A stretch of 64,000 nucleotides of DNA from JALYTY01 sp964546935 (GCA_964546935.1 CAZJLJ010000004.1:26141-90140); one strand, 5' to 3'; counted from the first letter of the stretch, positions 26,069 through 35,064 are shown. Notes: generated by a model not told the origin, from the letters alone. Program-made: numbers and translations.

Positions 26069-27154
26069 ATGAAGCGCCTCACCCGCACGCAAATCGCCTG
26101 GACCCTTGGCGCGATCGCCGTCTACACGGCGATCGCGGCCCTATTCTTCAGCTATCGCTATTTCGACGATTTAGCGCGGCAGACGTACGGCACGTGGGGA
26201 ATTCGTCTCGTCGAAGAGGCGACAGGCGCATATACCGCGCTCGTCCTGCTGCCGTTCATCGTTTGGGTCGCCCGCCGCTTCCGCCCCACTCTGGATCGTT
26301 GGTATGTCACGCCGTTGATTTGGCTTGCCGGCGCCATTATTTACTCTGCTGCGCATACCACATTGATGGCGCTCTCGCGTGAGGTGATTTACCGCGTTCT
26401 TGGCTGGGGCGATTATCACTACGGAATCATGACGTTCCGCTACCCGATGGAAGCGTCGAACGACGTGATATGGTTCTTCGTCATCGCCTCTACTATTAAT
26501 TTTCTCGACCGGATGGCCGCGGCTCGACGCGCGGAACTTGCCGCCGCGGGACTACAAACAAAACTGGCCGAGGCGAAGCTGGAGAATCTGCGGCTGCAGC
26601 TTCATCCGCATTTTCTCTTCAATACGCTAAACGCTATCTCGTCGGTGATGTATGAAGACGTTCAGAAGGCCGATGAAATGCTCTCGAAGTTAAGCGACTT
26701 CTTGCGCGTCGTCCTAGCGTCAAGCGGTGTAAACGAAGTACCACTCGACGAAGAGCTTGCGGTGGAGCGAATGTACGTCGATATTATGACGACACGCTTG
26801 GAGCGCCAACTTTCGCTCGACATTCACGTCGCGGAAGATGCGCGTGAGGCGAGCGTCCCGTTCATGTTACTGCAGCCCTTGCTGGAGAACAGCATCAGGC
26901 ACGGCATGGGTGACGGCCGTGAAGCACTCGATCTGGGCATCGACGTGCGGCGCACAAACGGTTCTACCGTTATTTCCGTCAGCGACGACGGTGCGGGTTT
27001 CAATCCCGTTGCGCAGACCGGTATCGGGTTGAACAACGTGTCGTCGCGACTGGAACAAATGTACGGCAAAAACGCCTCTTTTTCGATCGAGCGGCGTAGC
27101 CAAGGCGGTACGCTTGCAACGTTGCGCTTTCCGTTTTCGAGAGGTGCTGCATGA
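26069..27154 (+). CDS. LytS/YehU-type sensor histidine kinase
   Basis: A 361-residue membrane sensor. Four hydrophobic segments (about 8-30, 55-75, 85-105 and 125-145) precede a coiled linker and the His_kinase/HATPase domains. The phosphoacceptor motif reads LHPHFLFNTLNAIS, the N-box LLQPLLENSIRHGM, and DDGAGFNP plus GIGLNNVSSRLEQMYG form the ATP lid. Its stop overlaps the regulator start as ATGA, so they form a two-component pair. Start ATG 26069 is chosen; in-frame GTG 26039 and TTG 26030 are possible. Confidence 0.9.
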   Translation: MKRLTRTQIAWTLGAIAVYTAIAALFFSYRYFDDLARQTYGTWGIRLVEEATGAYTALVLLPFIVWVARRFRPTLDRWYVTPLIWLAGAIIYSAAHTTLMALSREVIYRVLGWGDYHYGIMTFRYPMEASNDVIWFFVIASTINFLDRMAAARRAELAAAGLQTKLAEAKLENLRLQLHPHFLFNTLNAISSVMYEDVQKADEMLSKLSDFLRVVLASSGVNEVPLDEELAVERMYVDIMTTRLERQLSLDIHVAEDAREASVPFMLLQPLLENSIRHGMGDGREALDLGIDVRRTNGSTVISVSDDGAGFNPVAQTGIGLNNVSSRLEQMYGKNASFSIERRSQGGTLATLRFPFSRGAA

Positions 27155-27903
27155 GCTTGGCGGTGATGATTGCAGACGATGAGGCGCCGGCAAGACGAAA
27201 ACTAGCGCGGTTTCTAAACCAGCACGACGATGTAAACATCGTGGCGGAAGCTTCGAATGGAATCGATGCACTAGACCTTATTGCCATGACGAAGCCGCAG
27301 CTGGTTTTTCTCGACATCAACATGCCGGATCTGGACGGTCTCGGAGTAGCGGAAACGCTTGTGCGGGCGGAATCGCCGCCGTCGATCGTTTTTGTTACGG
27401 CATTTAACCAATATGCAGTGAAAGCGTTCGAAGTCAGCGCGCTCGACTATTTGTTGAAGCCGTACGACCGCGATCGCTTCGAGCAAGCCCTTCAACGTGC
27501 GCGCCGCTCTCTGCAATCTGCGCCTGATTCCCAGAAGCTTGCCGACACTCTTTCGCAGATTCGAAACGAAGAACGTTACGTCCGGCGGCTGCTGATTCCG
27601 AACGACGGCCGGTCCTTTTTCCTCGCTACCCGAGAGATCGCGCGTTTCGAATCGGACGGAAACAACGTCATGGTTCACTCGCGCCGCGGCACGAATGCGC
27701 TGCGCGCGACGTTGGACTCGCTGGAGACGCGCCTCGATCCGCAGCTCTTCGCTCGCGTTCACCGCTCGCACTTAGTGAACATCGACGAGATAGCCGAGAT
27801 CCATCCGTGGTTTCACGGCGACTACAAAATCGTCATGCGCGACGGAACGGAAATCGGCTGGAGCCGCCGCTACGCCGCGAAGCGCCCCGACTTGCTGAAA
27901 TAG
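27151..27903 (+). CDS. LytTR-family response regulator
   Basis: Partner of the overlapping LytS-like kinase. The 250-residue protein has a receiver domain (residues 1-120; ADDEAPARRKL, phosphoacceptor Asp in FLDINMPDLDG, Lys in LKPYDRDRF) and a C-terminal LytTR DNA-binding domain (FESDGNNVMVHSRRG, RVHRSHLVNIDEI, DGTEIGWSRRYA). Targets are unknown; the adjacent GT39-type glycosyltransferase is a candidate because it begins about 55 bases downstream. Confidence 0.92.
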   Translation: MSLAVMIADDEAPARRKLARFLNQHDDVNIVAEASNGIDALDLIAMTKPQLVFLDINMPDLDGLGVAETLVRAESPPSIVFVTAFNQYAVKAFEVSALDYLLKPYDRDRFEQALQRARRSLQSAPDSQKLADTLSQIRNEERYVRRLLIPNDGRSFFLATREIARFESDGNNVMVHSRRGTNALRATLDSLETRLDPQLFARVHRSHLVNIDEIAEIHPWFHGDYKIVMRDGTEIGWSRRYAAKRPDLLK

Positions 27904-27958
27904 TCCCGCTCGTCACAAATCGATGGCGAAAAGCGGCCCAGCGGCGTACAACCGGATC

Positions 27959-29458
27959 ATGAAAAGGTTACCGTTAGTCGCGGCGCTCGCCGTTTTTCTG
28001 ATCCATCTTATTGGCAATCCCGGCTACGGCTACTTCCGGGACGAGCTCTACTTCATCATCTGCGGCTTTACGCCGCAGTTCGGCTACGTCGATCAACCGC
28101 CGCTCGTGCCCTTGATGGCGGCCGGCTCGCAGCTCTTCGGGCACTCTCTAATGCTGTTGCGAGCCGTTCCCGCTTTATTTGCAGCGGGCGGCGTTTACGT
28201 TACGTGCCTGCTCGTGGCGGAATTCGGCGGCGGCGCCTTTGCCCAGATTCTGGCCGCGATGGTCGTCTTTTTCACCGGTGTGCTGATGAACTTCGGCATG
28301 AAGGTCGGTCCCGACGAAGTTGGTCTCCTCACGTGGCCGTTGCTGGCGCTGCTGATCGTTCGCATTGTGAAGGGCGGCGATTTGAAACTGTGGCTCGCAG
28401 CCGGTGCGGTCGCCGGCATTAGCATCGAAAGCAAATACAGCGTCCTCTTCTTCCTTATTGCGCTCGTCGCCGCACTGCTAATATCACGGCAACGCCACGT
28501 ATTGTTCAACAAATGGTTTGCCGCCGGATGCGGTATTGCCGTGGTCATTGCGCTGCCGAACTTCTTGTGGCAATGGCATTACGGGTTTCCGATGCTCGAG
28601 CTGCTTCGCGCAGGACAAAACGGCAAGAACATCATCGTTGGACCACTGGCCTACATGGGGCAGGAGATCATTATTACGGGCGTCTTTCTCGCCGTCGTTT
28701 GGATTGCAGGCTTGATTTGGCTGCTGCGCTGGAGCGATTTTCGCTACTTGGCATACACGTATGTGATCCTGATCGCTGAGATGATCGTCTTTCACGGGAA
28801 GCACTACTATCCGGCCGACGTCTATCCGATTCTCATTGCGGCCGGCGCAATTCCATTCGAGCGATGGACACGTGGAAGCATCGCGGCAAGGAGTCTCGTA
28901 GCGACAGCCACGATCGTAATCGGTCTCGCGTTTCTTCCAACGGCGATGCCCGTTCTGCCCGAGCCCGCTTTCGTCTCATACTTCAACGCCCTGAGTAGTA
29001 CGCTTCATATCTCAAAGAGCGCAACGGCGACCGAACACAACCGCGAAGAGAGCTCGCTGCCCGGTGACTGGGCGGATATGCACGGCTGGCCTGAAATGGC
29101 GGCGGCAGCGAAGCAGGTGTACGAATCGCTCTCCCCGGCGGAACGCAGCAAAGCGGTTGTTCTGGCGGGGAACTACGGTGAAGCAAGCGCGGTGAAGTTC
29201 TTCGCGCCCGGCATTCCCGTCATTAGTCCGCACAACCAGTACTGGTTGTGGGGAACGCGCGGGTACTCCGGCGACGTGGTCGTGCAGGTGAACGGCACCT
29301 GTTTTCACAGCGATCGTCTCTTTGTATCACGCACGCGAGTAACTACGCTTACGAATCGCTGGGCAATTGGTTATGAAAAGGATATTCCGATTTGGGTGTG
29401 CCGCGGCATAAGAAAGCCGCTGGCCAACGTGTGGCCAGCGGTTAAAAATTACGAGTGA
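27959..29458 (+). CDS. GT39/ArnT-like membrane glycosyltransferase
   Basis: A 499-residue polytopic protein (about nine hydrophobic helices) of the dolichyl/undecaprenyl-phosphate-sugar glycosyltransferase 39 type, which moves a sugar from a lipid carrier to a protein or lipid on the outer face. The first loop has the catalytic acidic motif YFRDELYFIICGF followed by GYVDQPPLVPLM, characteristic of this family. KHYYPADVYPIL is typical of the later loop, and a soluble C-terminal domain follows. Start ATG 27959 (MKRLPLVAAL) gives a clean first helix. Confidence 0.82.
   Translation: MKRLPLVAALAVFLIHLIGNPGYGYFRDELYFIICGFTPQFGYVDQPPLVPLMAAGSQLFGHSLMLLRAVPALFAAGGVYVTCLLVAEFGGGAFAQILAAMVVFFTGVLMNFGMKVGPDEVGLLTWPLLALLIVRIVKGGDLKLWLAAGAVAGISIESKYSVLFFLIALVAALLISRQRHVLFNKWFAAGCGIAVVIALPNFLWQWHYGFPMLELLRAGQNGKNIIVGPLAYMGQEIIITGVFLAVVWIAGLIWLLRWSDFRYLAYTYVILIAEMIVFHGKHYYPADVYPILIAAGAIPFERWTRGSIAARSLVATATIVIGLAFLPTAMPVLPEPAFVSYFNALSSTLHISKSATATEHNREESSLPGDWADMHGWPEMAAAAKQVYESLSPAERSKAVVLAGNYGEASAVKFFAPGIPVISPHNQYWLWGTRGYSGDVVVQVNGTCFHSDRLFVSRTRVTTLTNRWAIGYEKDIPIWVCRGIRKPLANVWPAVKNYE
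29410..29442 (-). terminator. Rho-independent terminator of pstS
   Basis: Read on the minus strand, a 10-bp GC-rich stem (29416-29425 with 29433-29442, one G-T pair) with a 7-nt loop is followed by CTTTCTTA. It lies just beyond the pstS stop, within the coding end of the convergent glycosyltransferase gene. Confidence 0.6.
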
Positions 29459-29459
29459 T

Positions 29460-30338
29460 TTACTTGACCTTCATGTCGCCGACTGGAATAAATCCGAGCG
29501 TATTGATAGCGGAGACGTCGCTCTTCACGAAATCGATAAAAGCAGCGACTTCAGGCCGCGGTTGACCTTTGGTGAACATGTGCTCGTATGACCAGAATTT
29601 ATACTTGCCGGTCTTCACGTTATCCGGTGTCGGATCCACGCCGTCGATGGTGACGGCAACGATCTTTCCACCTTTTACGTAACTGTTCGCTAAGTATGAA
29701 ATCGCACCAGGTGTTTGCCCGACGATCGATGCAACGGTACCGGAAGAGTCCTGCGTCGCGCCGCCTTCGATCGGTTGTTGCCCGCCCATAATCTTTTGCA
29801 CGAATACGGCTCGTGTTCCGGAACTGCGCGGACGGTTAATGATCGTAATCGTTTGATCTTTGCCGCCGACTTGGTTGAAGTTTGTTATCTTTCCCGAGAA
29901 GATCTGCTGAACTTGCGCCGTCGTCAGCTTTTTCACGCCCGACGCCGGGTTTACGACGACGTCGAATTGCACGACGGCGACTTCATGATCGACCAGGCTC
30001 GGCTGGTCGGGCGCGAGGATGTCGGAGTCGCCGATATCAACGCCCCCCTGCGCTACCTGGGTGATTCCCACGCGAGATCCGCCGCCCGATACGCTGATTT
30101 TGACCTGCGGGTTTTTTGCCTGATAATCTTGCGCCGCTTGCTTCACCAGCGGAAGTAATGCGGTGGAACCTGCGATGGTAATCGAGCCTCCGCGACCTGC
30201 GCCGGGTGCGGCGCTGGCCTCTGCACTACTTTGCGTCGTTGTCGACGAGTTTGAAGATGTCTTAGAGCCGCTGCTGCATGCGGCGATCGGCGTAATAAGG
30301 CCCGCGCACAGCAACAGTATTCCGAGCTTCCGATTCAT
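29460..30338 (-). CDS. pstS: Phosphate-binding lipoprotein (PstS family)
   Basis: Substrate-binding component of a high-affinity phosphate importer, anchored at the membrane surface. The 292-residue precursor has a lipoprotein signal with lipobox IAAC (Cys about residue 21), then a Ser/Thr-rich linker. The binding fold shows ITIAGSTALLPLVKQAA, VSGGGSRVGITQVAQGGVDIGDSD, INRPRSSGTRAVF and GAISYLANSYV. No pstCAB, phoU or phoBR lies nearby, so transporter partners are encoded elsewhere or this is a separate phosphate sensor. It has its own terminator. Confidence 0.88.
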   Translation of the reverse strand: MNRKLGILLLCAGLITPIAACSSGSKTSSNSSTTTQSSAEASAAPGAGRGGSITIAGSTALLPLVKQAAQDYQAKNPQVKISVSGGGSRVGITQVAQGGVDIGDSDILAPDQPSLVDHEVAVVQFDVVVNPASGVKKLTTAQVQQIFSGKITNFNQVGGKDQTITIINRPRSSGTRAVFVQKIMGGQQPIEGGATQDSSGTVASIVGQTPGAISYLANSYVKGGKIVAVTIDGVDPTPDNVKTGKYKFWSYEHMFTKGQPRPEVAAFIDFVKSDVSAINTLGFIPVGDMKVK

Positions 30339-30384
30339 GCATTCTCCTCAACGCGTTATGCGGGCGGATTATACCCGAATTCCA

Positions 30385-31287
30385 TTATGCCGAGTTTAAA
30401 CCAAGAGCCTCAAGCAAGCGTGGATAGACGAGCGACGTTTTTGCCTGCGGGTTGTCGGGATCGATAATGTCGTGATTCTCGGGCAGATTTCGCAATTTCA
30501 TAAAATCGATGCCCTCTGCACTATGTGCTCGCCAATTTTCAACAACTTGGCGCGTCACTTTGTTATTGACGGCGGGGTCCACGCGATTTACGACCGTCAC
30601 GATGCGCGAAGCGAGCGGTTTCGTCCGCTTCGAAGCATTGTAAACTTCGTCACCGATGCGAAGCGTTTGCATCAAGGCATGCGTGGAAAACCACGGATAC
30701 GCCGTTTTTGGATGTTGAGATTCGCGGATTCGCGGATCCCACCACATGAAAAAATTGGGAAGTGCCAACGCGATCTTCTCGAGCACCCACGTAACGCCAC
30801 GTGGCAACTGAAGCAGCGCGAAATCCGGCGCCACCGGAACCGCGTTCGCGACGTCCTCGCGAAACTGCCCGAAGTACGCCGATACAAGCCCGCCGAGCGA
30901 GATTCCGAGAATCGCAACGCGTTCGCCTAGACCGCGAGCAATATCCAGGGCCTCGCCCGCAGTCGCGAGCACTTCTTCCGCCCTCAACGACGCAATGTCT
31001 TTGGTAAGACGGTCGCCATACCCATGTTTCGGTAACCGCGGGATAAAGACGTTCGCACCGGTTTCTAAAACCTTCGGTCCGAAGTCGACATATTGTCCCG
31101 GATGGTTCGTCAGACCGTGAATCAGAACGACAGCCCACGGCCGCCGTTCGCCGTGTGTGAGCAGCGCCGTGCGTCCATTTGCAACGATGCGCGCGTCGTC
31201 GAGCGACATCATCGCTTGGGCTCGCGAAATCGCTTCGGAAAAGGAAAGCGCGGGACGACTAACGGGCCGTTCGAGCATCCACCGCAC
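30385..31287 (-). CDS. Alpha/beta hydrolase, paralogue A
   Basis: Carboxylesterase-like alpha/beta hydrolase of about 300 residues. The oxyanion region is VVLIHGLTNHPGQY, the nucleophile elbow GISLGGLVS and the late His region NLPENHDIIDPDNP. It shares unusual motifs (PNFFMWWDP, FIPRLPKHGYGDRL, HDIIDP) with the gene at 31822-32676, so the two are paralogues. It begins within the tag gene (29-base overlap) and shares its transcript. Starts at 31278 or 31212 are also possible. Confidence 0.82.
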   Translation of the reverse strand: MRWMLERPVSRPALSFSEAISRAQAMMSLDDARIVANGRTALLTHGERRPWAVVLIHGLTNHPGQYVDFGPKVLETGANVFIPRLPKHGYGDRLTKDIASLRAEEVLATAGEALDIARGLGERVAILGISLGGLVSAYFGQFREDVANAVPVAPDFALLQLPRGVTWVLEKIALALPNFFMWWDPRIRESQHPKTAYPWFSTHALMQTLRIGDEVYNASKRTKPLASRIVTVVNRVDPAVNNKVTRQVVENWRAHSAEGIDFMKLRNLPENHDIIDPDNPQAKTSLVYPRLLEALGLNSA

Positions 31288-31825
31288 ATTCGACGAGATG
31301 GTCGTCTACCATACCGGTGGCTTGCATAAACGCGTACATAATTGTCGGGCCCACGAAACGGAATCCACGAGCGCGCAGGTCCTTGCTGAGCGCTTCAGCT
31401 TCGGGAATGACGGTCGGAATCGCGCGGATCGTCCGAGGGCGATGAACGATCGGCTTGTTTCCGACGAATCGCCACACGTACCGGTCGAACGAACCGAATT
31501 CTTTTTGGATCTTTAGGAACTCGCGTGCGTTGGTTACGGTTGATTCGACCTTGGCGCGATTGCGGATGATTCCGGGATCCTGCAAAAGCTTCTCGACCCG
31601 AGCGGGCGTCATGCGAGCCACACGCGCGGGATCGAAATCATAAAATAGCTCGCGATAGCGTTCTCGCTTGCGTAGAACCGTCTCCCAACTCAGCCCCGCC
31701 TGCGCGCCTTCCAGGGTTATGAATTCGAAGAAGACCCGATCGTCGTGAACGGGGATACCCCACTCTTTATCGTGGTAGGCAATGGATAGCGGCGTAGTAG
31801 CCCAGGAACACCGAGTGACGCTCAT
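31259..31825 (-). CDS. tag: DNA-3-methyladenine glycosylase I
   Basis: Base-excision repair enzyme removing 3-methyladenine. The 188-residue protein has the expected CSWATTPLSIAYHDKEWG with the zinc-site Cys and His, the catalytic Glu in LEGAQAGLSWETVLRKR, GSFDRYVWRFV, and the C-terminal GFRFVGPTIMYAFMQATGMVDDHLVEC, which supplies the remaining zinc ligands. It lies between two paralogous hydrolases, overlapping each (4 and 29 bases), so all three are probably one operon. Confidence 0.95.
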   Translation of the reverse strand: MSVTRCSWATTPLSIAYHDKEWGIPVHDDRVFFEFITLEGAQAGLSWETVLRKRERYRELFYDFDPARVARMTPARVEKLLQDPGIIRNRAKVESTVTNAREFLKIQKEFGSFDRYVWRFVGNKPIVHRPRTIRAIPTVIPEAEALSKDLRARGFRFVGPTIMYAFMQATGMVDDHLVECAVDARTAR

Positions 31826-32676
31826 CCTTCGATGATATCGAGTATTTGCGGATACACCTTGTCGGCTACGGCCGGATGACGCAGCGGTTCGATGATGTCG
31901 TGGGAAAACGGCATGTCGTTGAGGATGACATGTTCCACACGGTCGCCCGAGATTTCGCGCATTGCGGTCGCAAGACGTCTTACCGCGCGATTGTTCACCG
32001 CGGCTTCGCGAGCGTTCGTTACAAAAACGAGCTCGTCGGCTACCACCGGCTTGTCGGCGGCGAGGATCACTTCACGTGCCAAACGGTAAGCGTGCGCGAT
32101 GGCATGCGTTGCATAGCGCGGATATCCATGCTCCGGCATCTGTCTCTCCCGAGCGATAGGATCCCACCAGTGGAACATGTTCGGCAATCGCAAAATCACG
32201 TCGGTGAACGGAACCATGAACCGGTTCGGCATCCAGGAAATCCCGAAGAACGGCGCAATCGCGACAGCCCGATGAATGCTTTCGTGTTGCGCGATCCACG
32301 TCGCGAGCAATCCGCCGAGCGAGAAGCCGGCGACGACGACTTCGCGGCCGAGCTCGTGGGCAAGCCCGATCGTCTCGGTCGCAGAGTGGCGCAAATCTTC
32401 AGCGGTCAGATGGGCGAGCGCTTCGGAGAGCCGGTCACGGTGCCCATGGCGTGGAAGGCGCGGCACGATCACGTTATGGCCGCGCGAATGCAGGTCGTGC
32501 GCGAACCGGACGAATTGCGTTGGGCTAGCCGAGAGCCCGTGCAGCAGCACGATCGCCTTGGGGCGGACCTCGTCATGAAGCAGTAGCTTCGACCGGCCCT
32601 CCTCGGAGATGCGTTCGTGGTCTTTTTCGAGCAGGCGCTCCAGCGCCGCGTATGTGTCGGGAGTTAGCTCTGGCAT
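31822..32676 (-). CDS. Alpha/beta hydrolase, paralogue B
   Basis: A 284-residue alpha/beta hydrolase related to the gene at 30385-31287. Motifs are IVLLHGLSASPTQF (oxyanion), GFSLGGLLATW (nucleophile Ser), NMFHWWDPIARERQ and FSHDIIEP (catalytic His). The open frame runs upstream to 33129 but that extension covers the hairpin-rich spacer, so ATG 32676 is chosen. Its stop overlaps tag as ATGA. Substrate unknown; many relatives are mono- or diacylglycerol lipase-like. Confidence 0.85.
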   Translation of the reverse strand: MPELTPDTYAALERLLEKDHERISEEGRSKLLLHDEVRPKAIVLLHGLSASPTQFVRFAHDLHSRGHNVIVPRLPRHGHRDRLSEALAHLTAEDLRHSATETIGLAHELGREVVVAGFSLGGLLATWIAQHESIHRAVAIAPFFGISWMPNRFMVPFTDVILRLPNMFHWWDPIARERQMPEHGYPRYATHAIAHAYRLAREVILAADKPVVADELVFVTNAREAAVNNRAVRRLATAMREISGDRVEHVILNDMPFSHDIIEPLRHPAVADKVYPQILDIIEG

Positions 32677-32736
32677 GGGATAAAGGCGGAAGGTGGCTTC
32701 TGCGGCCGTCCGTAAGTCAGTTAAGCAAGTGTTCCT

Positions 32737-32855
32737 GGAACATGGGCGTCCGCGTCCCCATGTTCTCCCCCAGTCGTTCTGCGAACGACCGGGGACCCCG
32801 TAGGTTGGAAAGGCACTGCGCTGCTCCGCAGCTGCGCGCACCCCACTTCGTGGGT
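32737..32855. repeat. Hairpin-rich intergenic cluster upstream of rocD
   Basis: Four stem-loops follow one another: GAACATGGG/CCCATGTTC (32738-32746, 32757-32765), an 11-13 bp imperfect stem around GTCGTTC-TGC-GAACGAC (32773-32789, extended by the flanking CCCC and GGGG), GCTGC/GCAGC (32820-32832) and CCCAC/GTGGG (32842-32854). CCGGGGACCC (32789-32798) and GGGTCCCCCGG (32852-32862) pair over the last two. The 237-bp spacer 32677-32913 has no credible gene. It may be a dispersed palindromic element or structured RNA. Confidence 0.6.
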
Positions 32856-32913
32856 CCCCCGGACCATACCCCGCGACTGCTGGATAAACACACACGGCGC
32901 GATTTAAGGAATC

Positions 32914-34125
32914 ATGCATGTAACTTCGGATAACGTTCGCGCTTTCGTTGAGCTCGACGAGAAATACGGCGCACAAAACTACCATCCGCTCGATCTTGTT
33001 GTCGATCGAGCCGAGGGCGTGTGGCTCTGGGACGTAGATGGAAAACGCTACCTTGACTGCATCTCCGCCTACTCGGCGGTCAATCAAGGACATTGCCATC
33101 CACGTATCAAGGCGGCCCTCATCGAGCAAGCTTCAAAGGTAACGCTTACGTCCCGTGCCATGCGAAACGATCGCATGGGCCCGTTCCTTAAGAAGCTGAC
33201 GGAATACGCGGGCTTCGAGAAAGCCCTGCCGATGAACACGGGCGCCGAAGCGGTAGAAACGGCAATCAAATTAGCCCGCCGTTGGGGTTACGAAGTCAAA
33301 GGCATTCCGGCAAATCAAGCTGAGATCATCGTCTTCCGGAACAACTTCCACGGGCGCACGACGGCTATAATCAGCGCAAGTTCCGAAGAAGCTTACCGCC
33401 GCAATTTCGGTCCGTACACACCGGGCTTTGTTTTGGTTCCGTACGGAAACGCCGACGCGTTGGAACGCGCGATTACGCCGAATACATGCGCCATTTTGAT
33501 CGAGCCGATACAAGGCGAAGGCGGCGTTATCGTTCCGCCGGAGGGTTATTTGAAACGCGCTTGGGCGCTGTGCAAAGAGCACCAAATGCTCTTTATCGCC
33601 GATGAAATTCAAACGGGATTCGGCCGCACCGGCGATCGCTTTGCTTGCGATTACGACAGTATCACGCCCGATATTCTGGTCGTCGGCAAGGCGCTCGGCG
33701 GCGGATTTTATCCCGTCTCTGCAGCGCTTTCCAATGCCGAAATCATGTCGCTCTTCAAAGCCGGCGATCACGGCAGCACCTTCGGCGGCAATCCATTGGG
33801 ATCGGCCGTTGCGGAAGCAGCGCTGGACGTGCTCGTAGACGAGAAACTTGCGTCACGTGCACGTTATGCAGGCGCGAAAGTGATGCAAGCGCTGCGCTCG
33901 ATTCAATCTCCGCTCGTGAAAGAGATTCGCGGACGAGGGTTGTTGATCGGCATCGAGCTGACGATCGAAGCACGCAAGTTCGCCTATGCATTGCTCGATC
34001 GCGGCGTCGCAGCCAAAGACACGCATCGAAATGTGCTGAGGCTTGCACCCCCGCTCGTGATCGAGGACGAAGCAATTGAGTTCCTTATCGCGCAATACCG
34101 GGAGGCTCTCGACTCGCTCTCCTAA
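32914..34125 (+). CDS. rocD: Ornithine--oxo-acid aminotransferase
   Basis: PLP enzyme moving the delta-amino group of ornithine to 2-oxoglutarate, giving glutamate semialdehyde in arginine/ornithine breakdown or proline synthesis. The 403-residue protein shows KYGAQNYHPLDLVVDRAEGVWLWDVDG at the N-terminus, NTGAEAVETAIKLARRWGY, IVFRNNFHGRTTAIISAS, EPIQGEGGV, ADEIQTGFGRTG and the cofactor lysine in VGKALGGGFYPVSA. These are diagnostic for ornithine rather than acetylornithine aminotransferase. AAGGA precedes the ATG by three bases. Confidence 0.93.
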   Translation: MHVTSDNVRAFVELDEKYGAQNYHPLDLVVDRAEGVWLWDVDGKRYLDCISAYSAVNQGHCHPRIKAALIEQASKVTLTSRAMRNDRMGPFLKKLTEYAGFEKALPMNTGAEAVETAIKLARRWGYEVKGIPANQAEIIVFRNNFHGRTTAIISASSEEAYRRNFGPYTPGFVLVPYGNADALERAITPNTCAILIEPIQGEGGVIVPPEGYLKRAWALCKEHQMLFIADEIQTGFGRTGDRFACDYDSITPDILVVGKALGGGFYPVSAALSNAEIMSLFKAGDHGSTFGGNPLGSAVAEAALDVLVDEKLASRARYAGAKVMQALRSIQSPLVKEIRGRGLLIGIELTIEARKFAYALLDRGVAAKDTHRNVLRLAPPLVIEDEAIEFLIAQYREALDSLS

Positions 34126-34148
34126 ACGAAACGTGGCATAATCGCACC

Positions 34149-34568
34149 ATGCATGAGGCGAATATAGAAGCAAACGTTGCGCTATTTTACGAGGCATGGA
34201 ATCGGGGCGATCTCGACACTATGATGCCGATGTTCGCCCCGAACGCGGTCGACCACAACTCCGAAACCGGCGAAGACGGATCGCAAAGCATGATGAAATC
34301 GCTCGTCACTTTGCGCAATGCCTTTCCGGATTTGCAATACAAAGTGCATGAGATTGCAATAGACGCGAAACGGCAAATCGCGACGAGCAATGTTACGTGC
34401 GAAGGTACGCACGAACGTGAATATCTCGATGTCCCTCCGTCGGGACGACACGTCAGCTGGCGAGAAATGCGCATGGGGCGCTGGCACGAAGGACGCGTTG
34501 TCGAGCACTGGACGGTTAGTGAAGTTTACGGCGCATTATGCGCGCTGCAAAAATCAACTGTCGGTTAG
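34149..34568 (+). CDS. SnoaL-like ester cyclase family protein
   Basis: A 139-residue NTF2-fold protein. The start EANVALFYEAWNRGDLDTM, the central MFAPNAVDHNSETG and FPDLQYKVHEIAID, and the end WREMRMGRWHEGRVVEHWTV are typical of the SnoaL-like polyketide-cyclase family, members of which are mostly uncharacterised. It follows rocD by 23 bases and may be co-transcribed. It overlaps the convergent GNAT gene by 15 bases. Confidence 0.8.
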   Translation: MHEANIEANVALFYEAWNRGDLDTMMPMFAPNAVDHNSETGEDGSQSMMKSLVTLRNAFPDLQYKVHEIAIDAKRQIATSNVTCEGTHEREYLDVPPSGRHVSWREMRMGRWHEGRVVEHWTVSEVYGALCALQKSTVG

Positions 34569-35012
34569 GCGCAAAACCATTTCTTCGCCGTCGACGAATC
34601 CCAGCGATTCGTAAAGCGGACGCCCAAGCTTAGATGCCCGAAGCCGTACTATGCGGCAACCCCTTTCACGACAAACGTCGATCGCTCGCTCGGTAAGCGT
34701 CCGGGCGTACCCCTGCCGACGAAACGCGGGCGCAGTATAGATGCCGGCGATAGTAGCACTGCGGCCGGTAAGCGCCAACGCCGCGGCCGTTTCAATGAAG
34801 ATAGCCGCGGCGGTCGCAACGATTTCGCCGTTTGCTTCAGCGACCCACCACACTTGGCTCCGGTCCGCAATTGCGGAGCGAATTTGAGCTGCAACGATCC
34901 GCGCCCAGTTCGGGTCAACCACAGGGAGAAGCAAGCCTGATTCCTCGAGCATCGCGTGCCAGGCAATGGCCAACGCGGAGGCGTCGTCGGGAGTAGCAGC
35001 GCGGACGAGCAT
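34554..35012 (-). CDS. GNAT-family N-acetyltransferase
   Basis: A 152-residue GCN5-related acetyltransferase. The acetyl-CoA pyrophosphate loop is GIYTAPAFRRQGYARTLTERAI (Arg/Gln-x-x-Gly-x-Gly/Ala pattern) and the C-terminal strand is LRASKLGRPLYESLGFV. The N-terminus MLVRAATPDDASALAIAWHAML is standard. Substrate unknown. It is divergent from the infC operon, whose -35 element lies only five bases beyond this start codon. Confidence 0.85.
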   Translation of the reverse strand: MLVRAATPDDASALAIAWHAMLEESGLLLPVVDPNWARIVAAQIRSAIADRSQVWWVAEANGEIVATAAAIFIETAAALALTGRSATIAGIYTAPAFRRQGYARTLTERAIDVCRERGCRIVRLRASKLGRPLYESLGFVDGEEMVLRLTDS

Positions 35013-35016
35013 GTCG

Positions 35017-35046
35017 TTGACACTTCTTCGCCGCCCATGCTATCCT
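35017..35046 (+). promoter_or_regulatory. Sigma-70-type promoter of infC-rpmI-rplT
   Basis: A perfect TTGACA (35017-35022) and TATCCT (35041-35046) are separated by 18 bases. The predicted transcript has a leader of about 160 bases before infC. Confidence 0.7.
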
Positions 35047-35064
35047 GCCGAAGCCGAAGAAGCG

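Noticed and set aside
32677..33129. N-terminal extension of hydrolase B on the minus strand
   Set aside because: It translates the hairpin-rich spacer and part of rocD; the hydrolase fold begins after ATG 32676.
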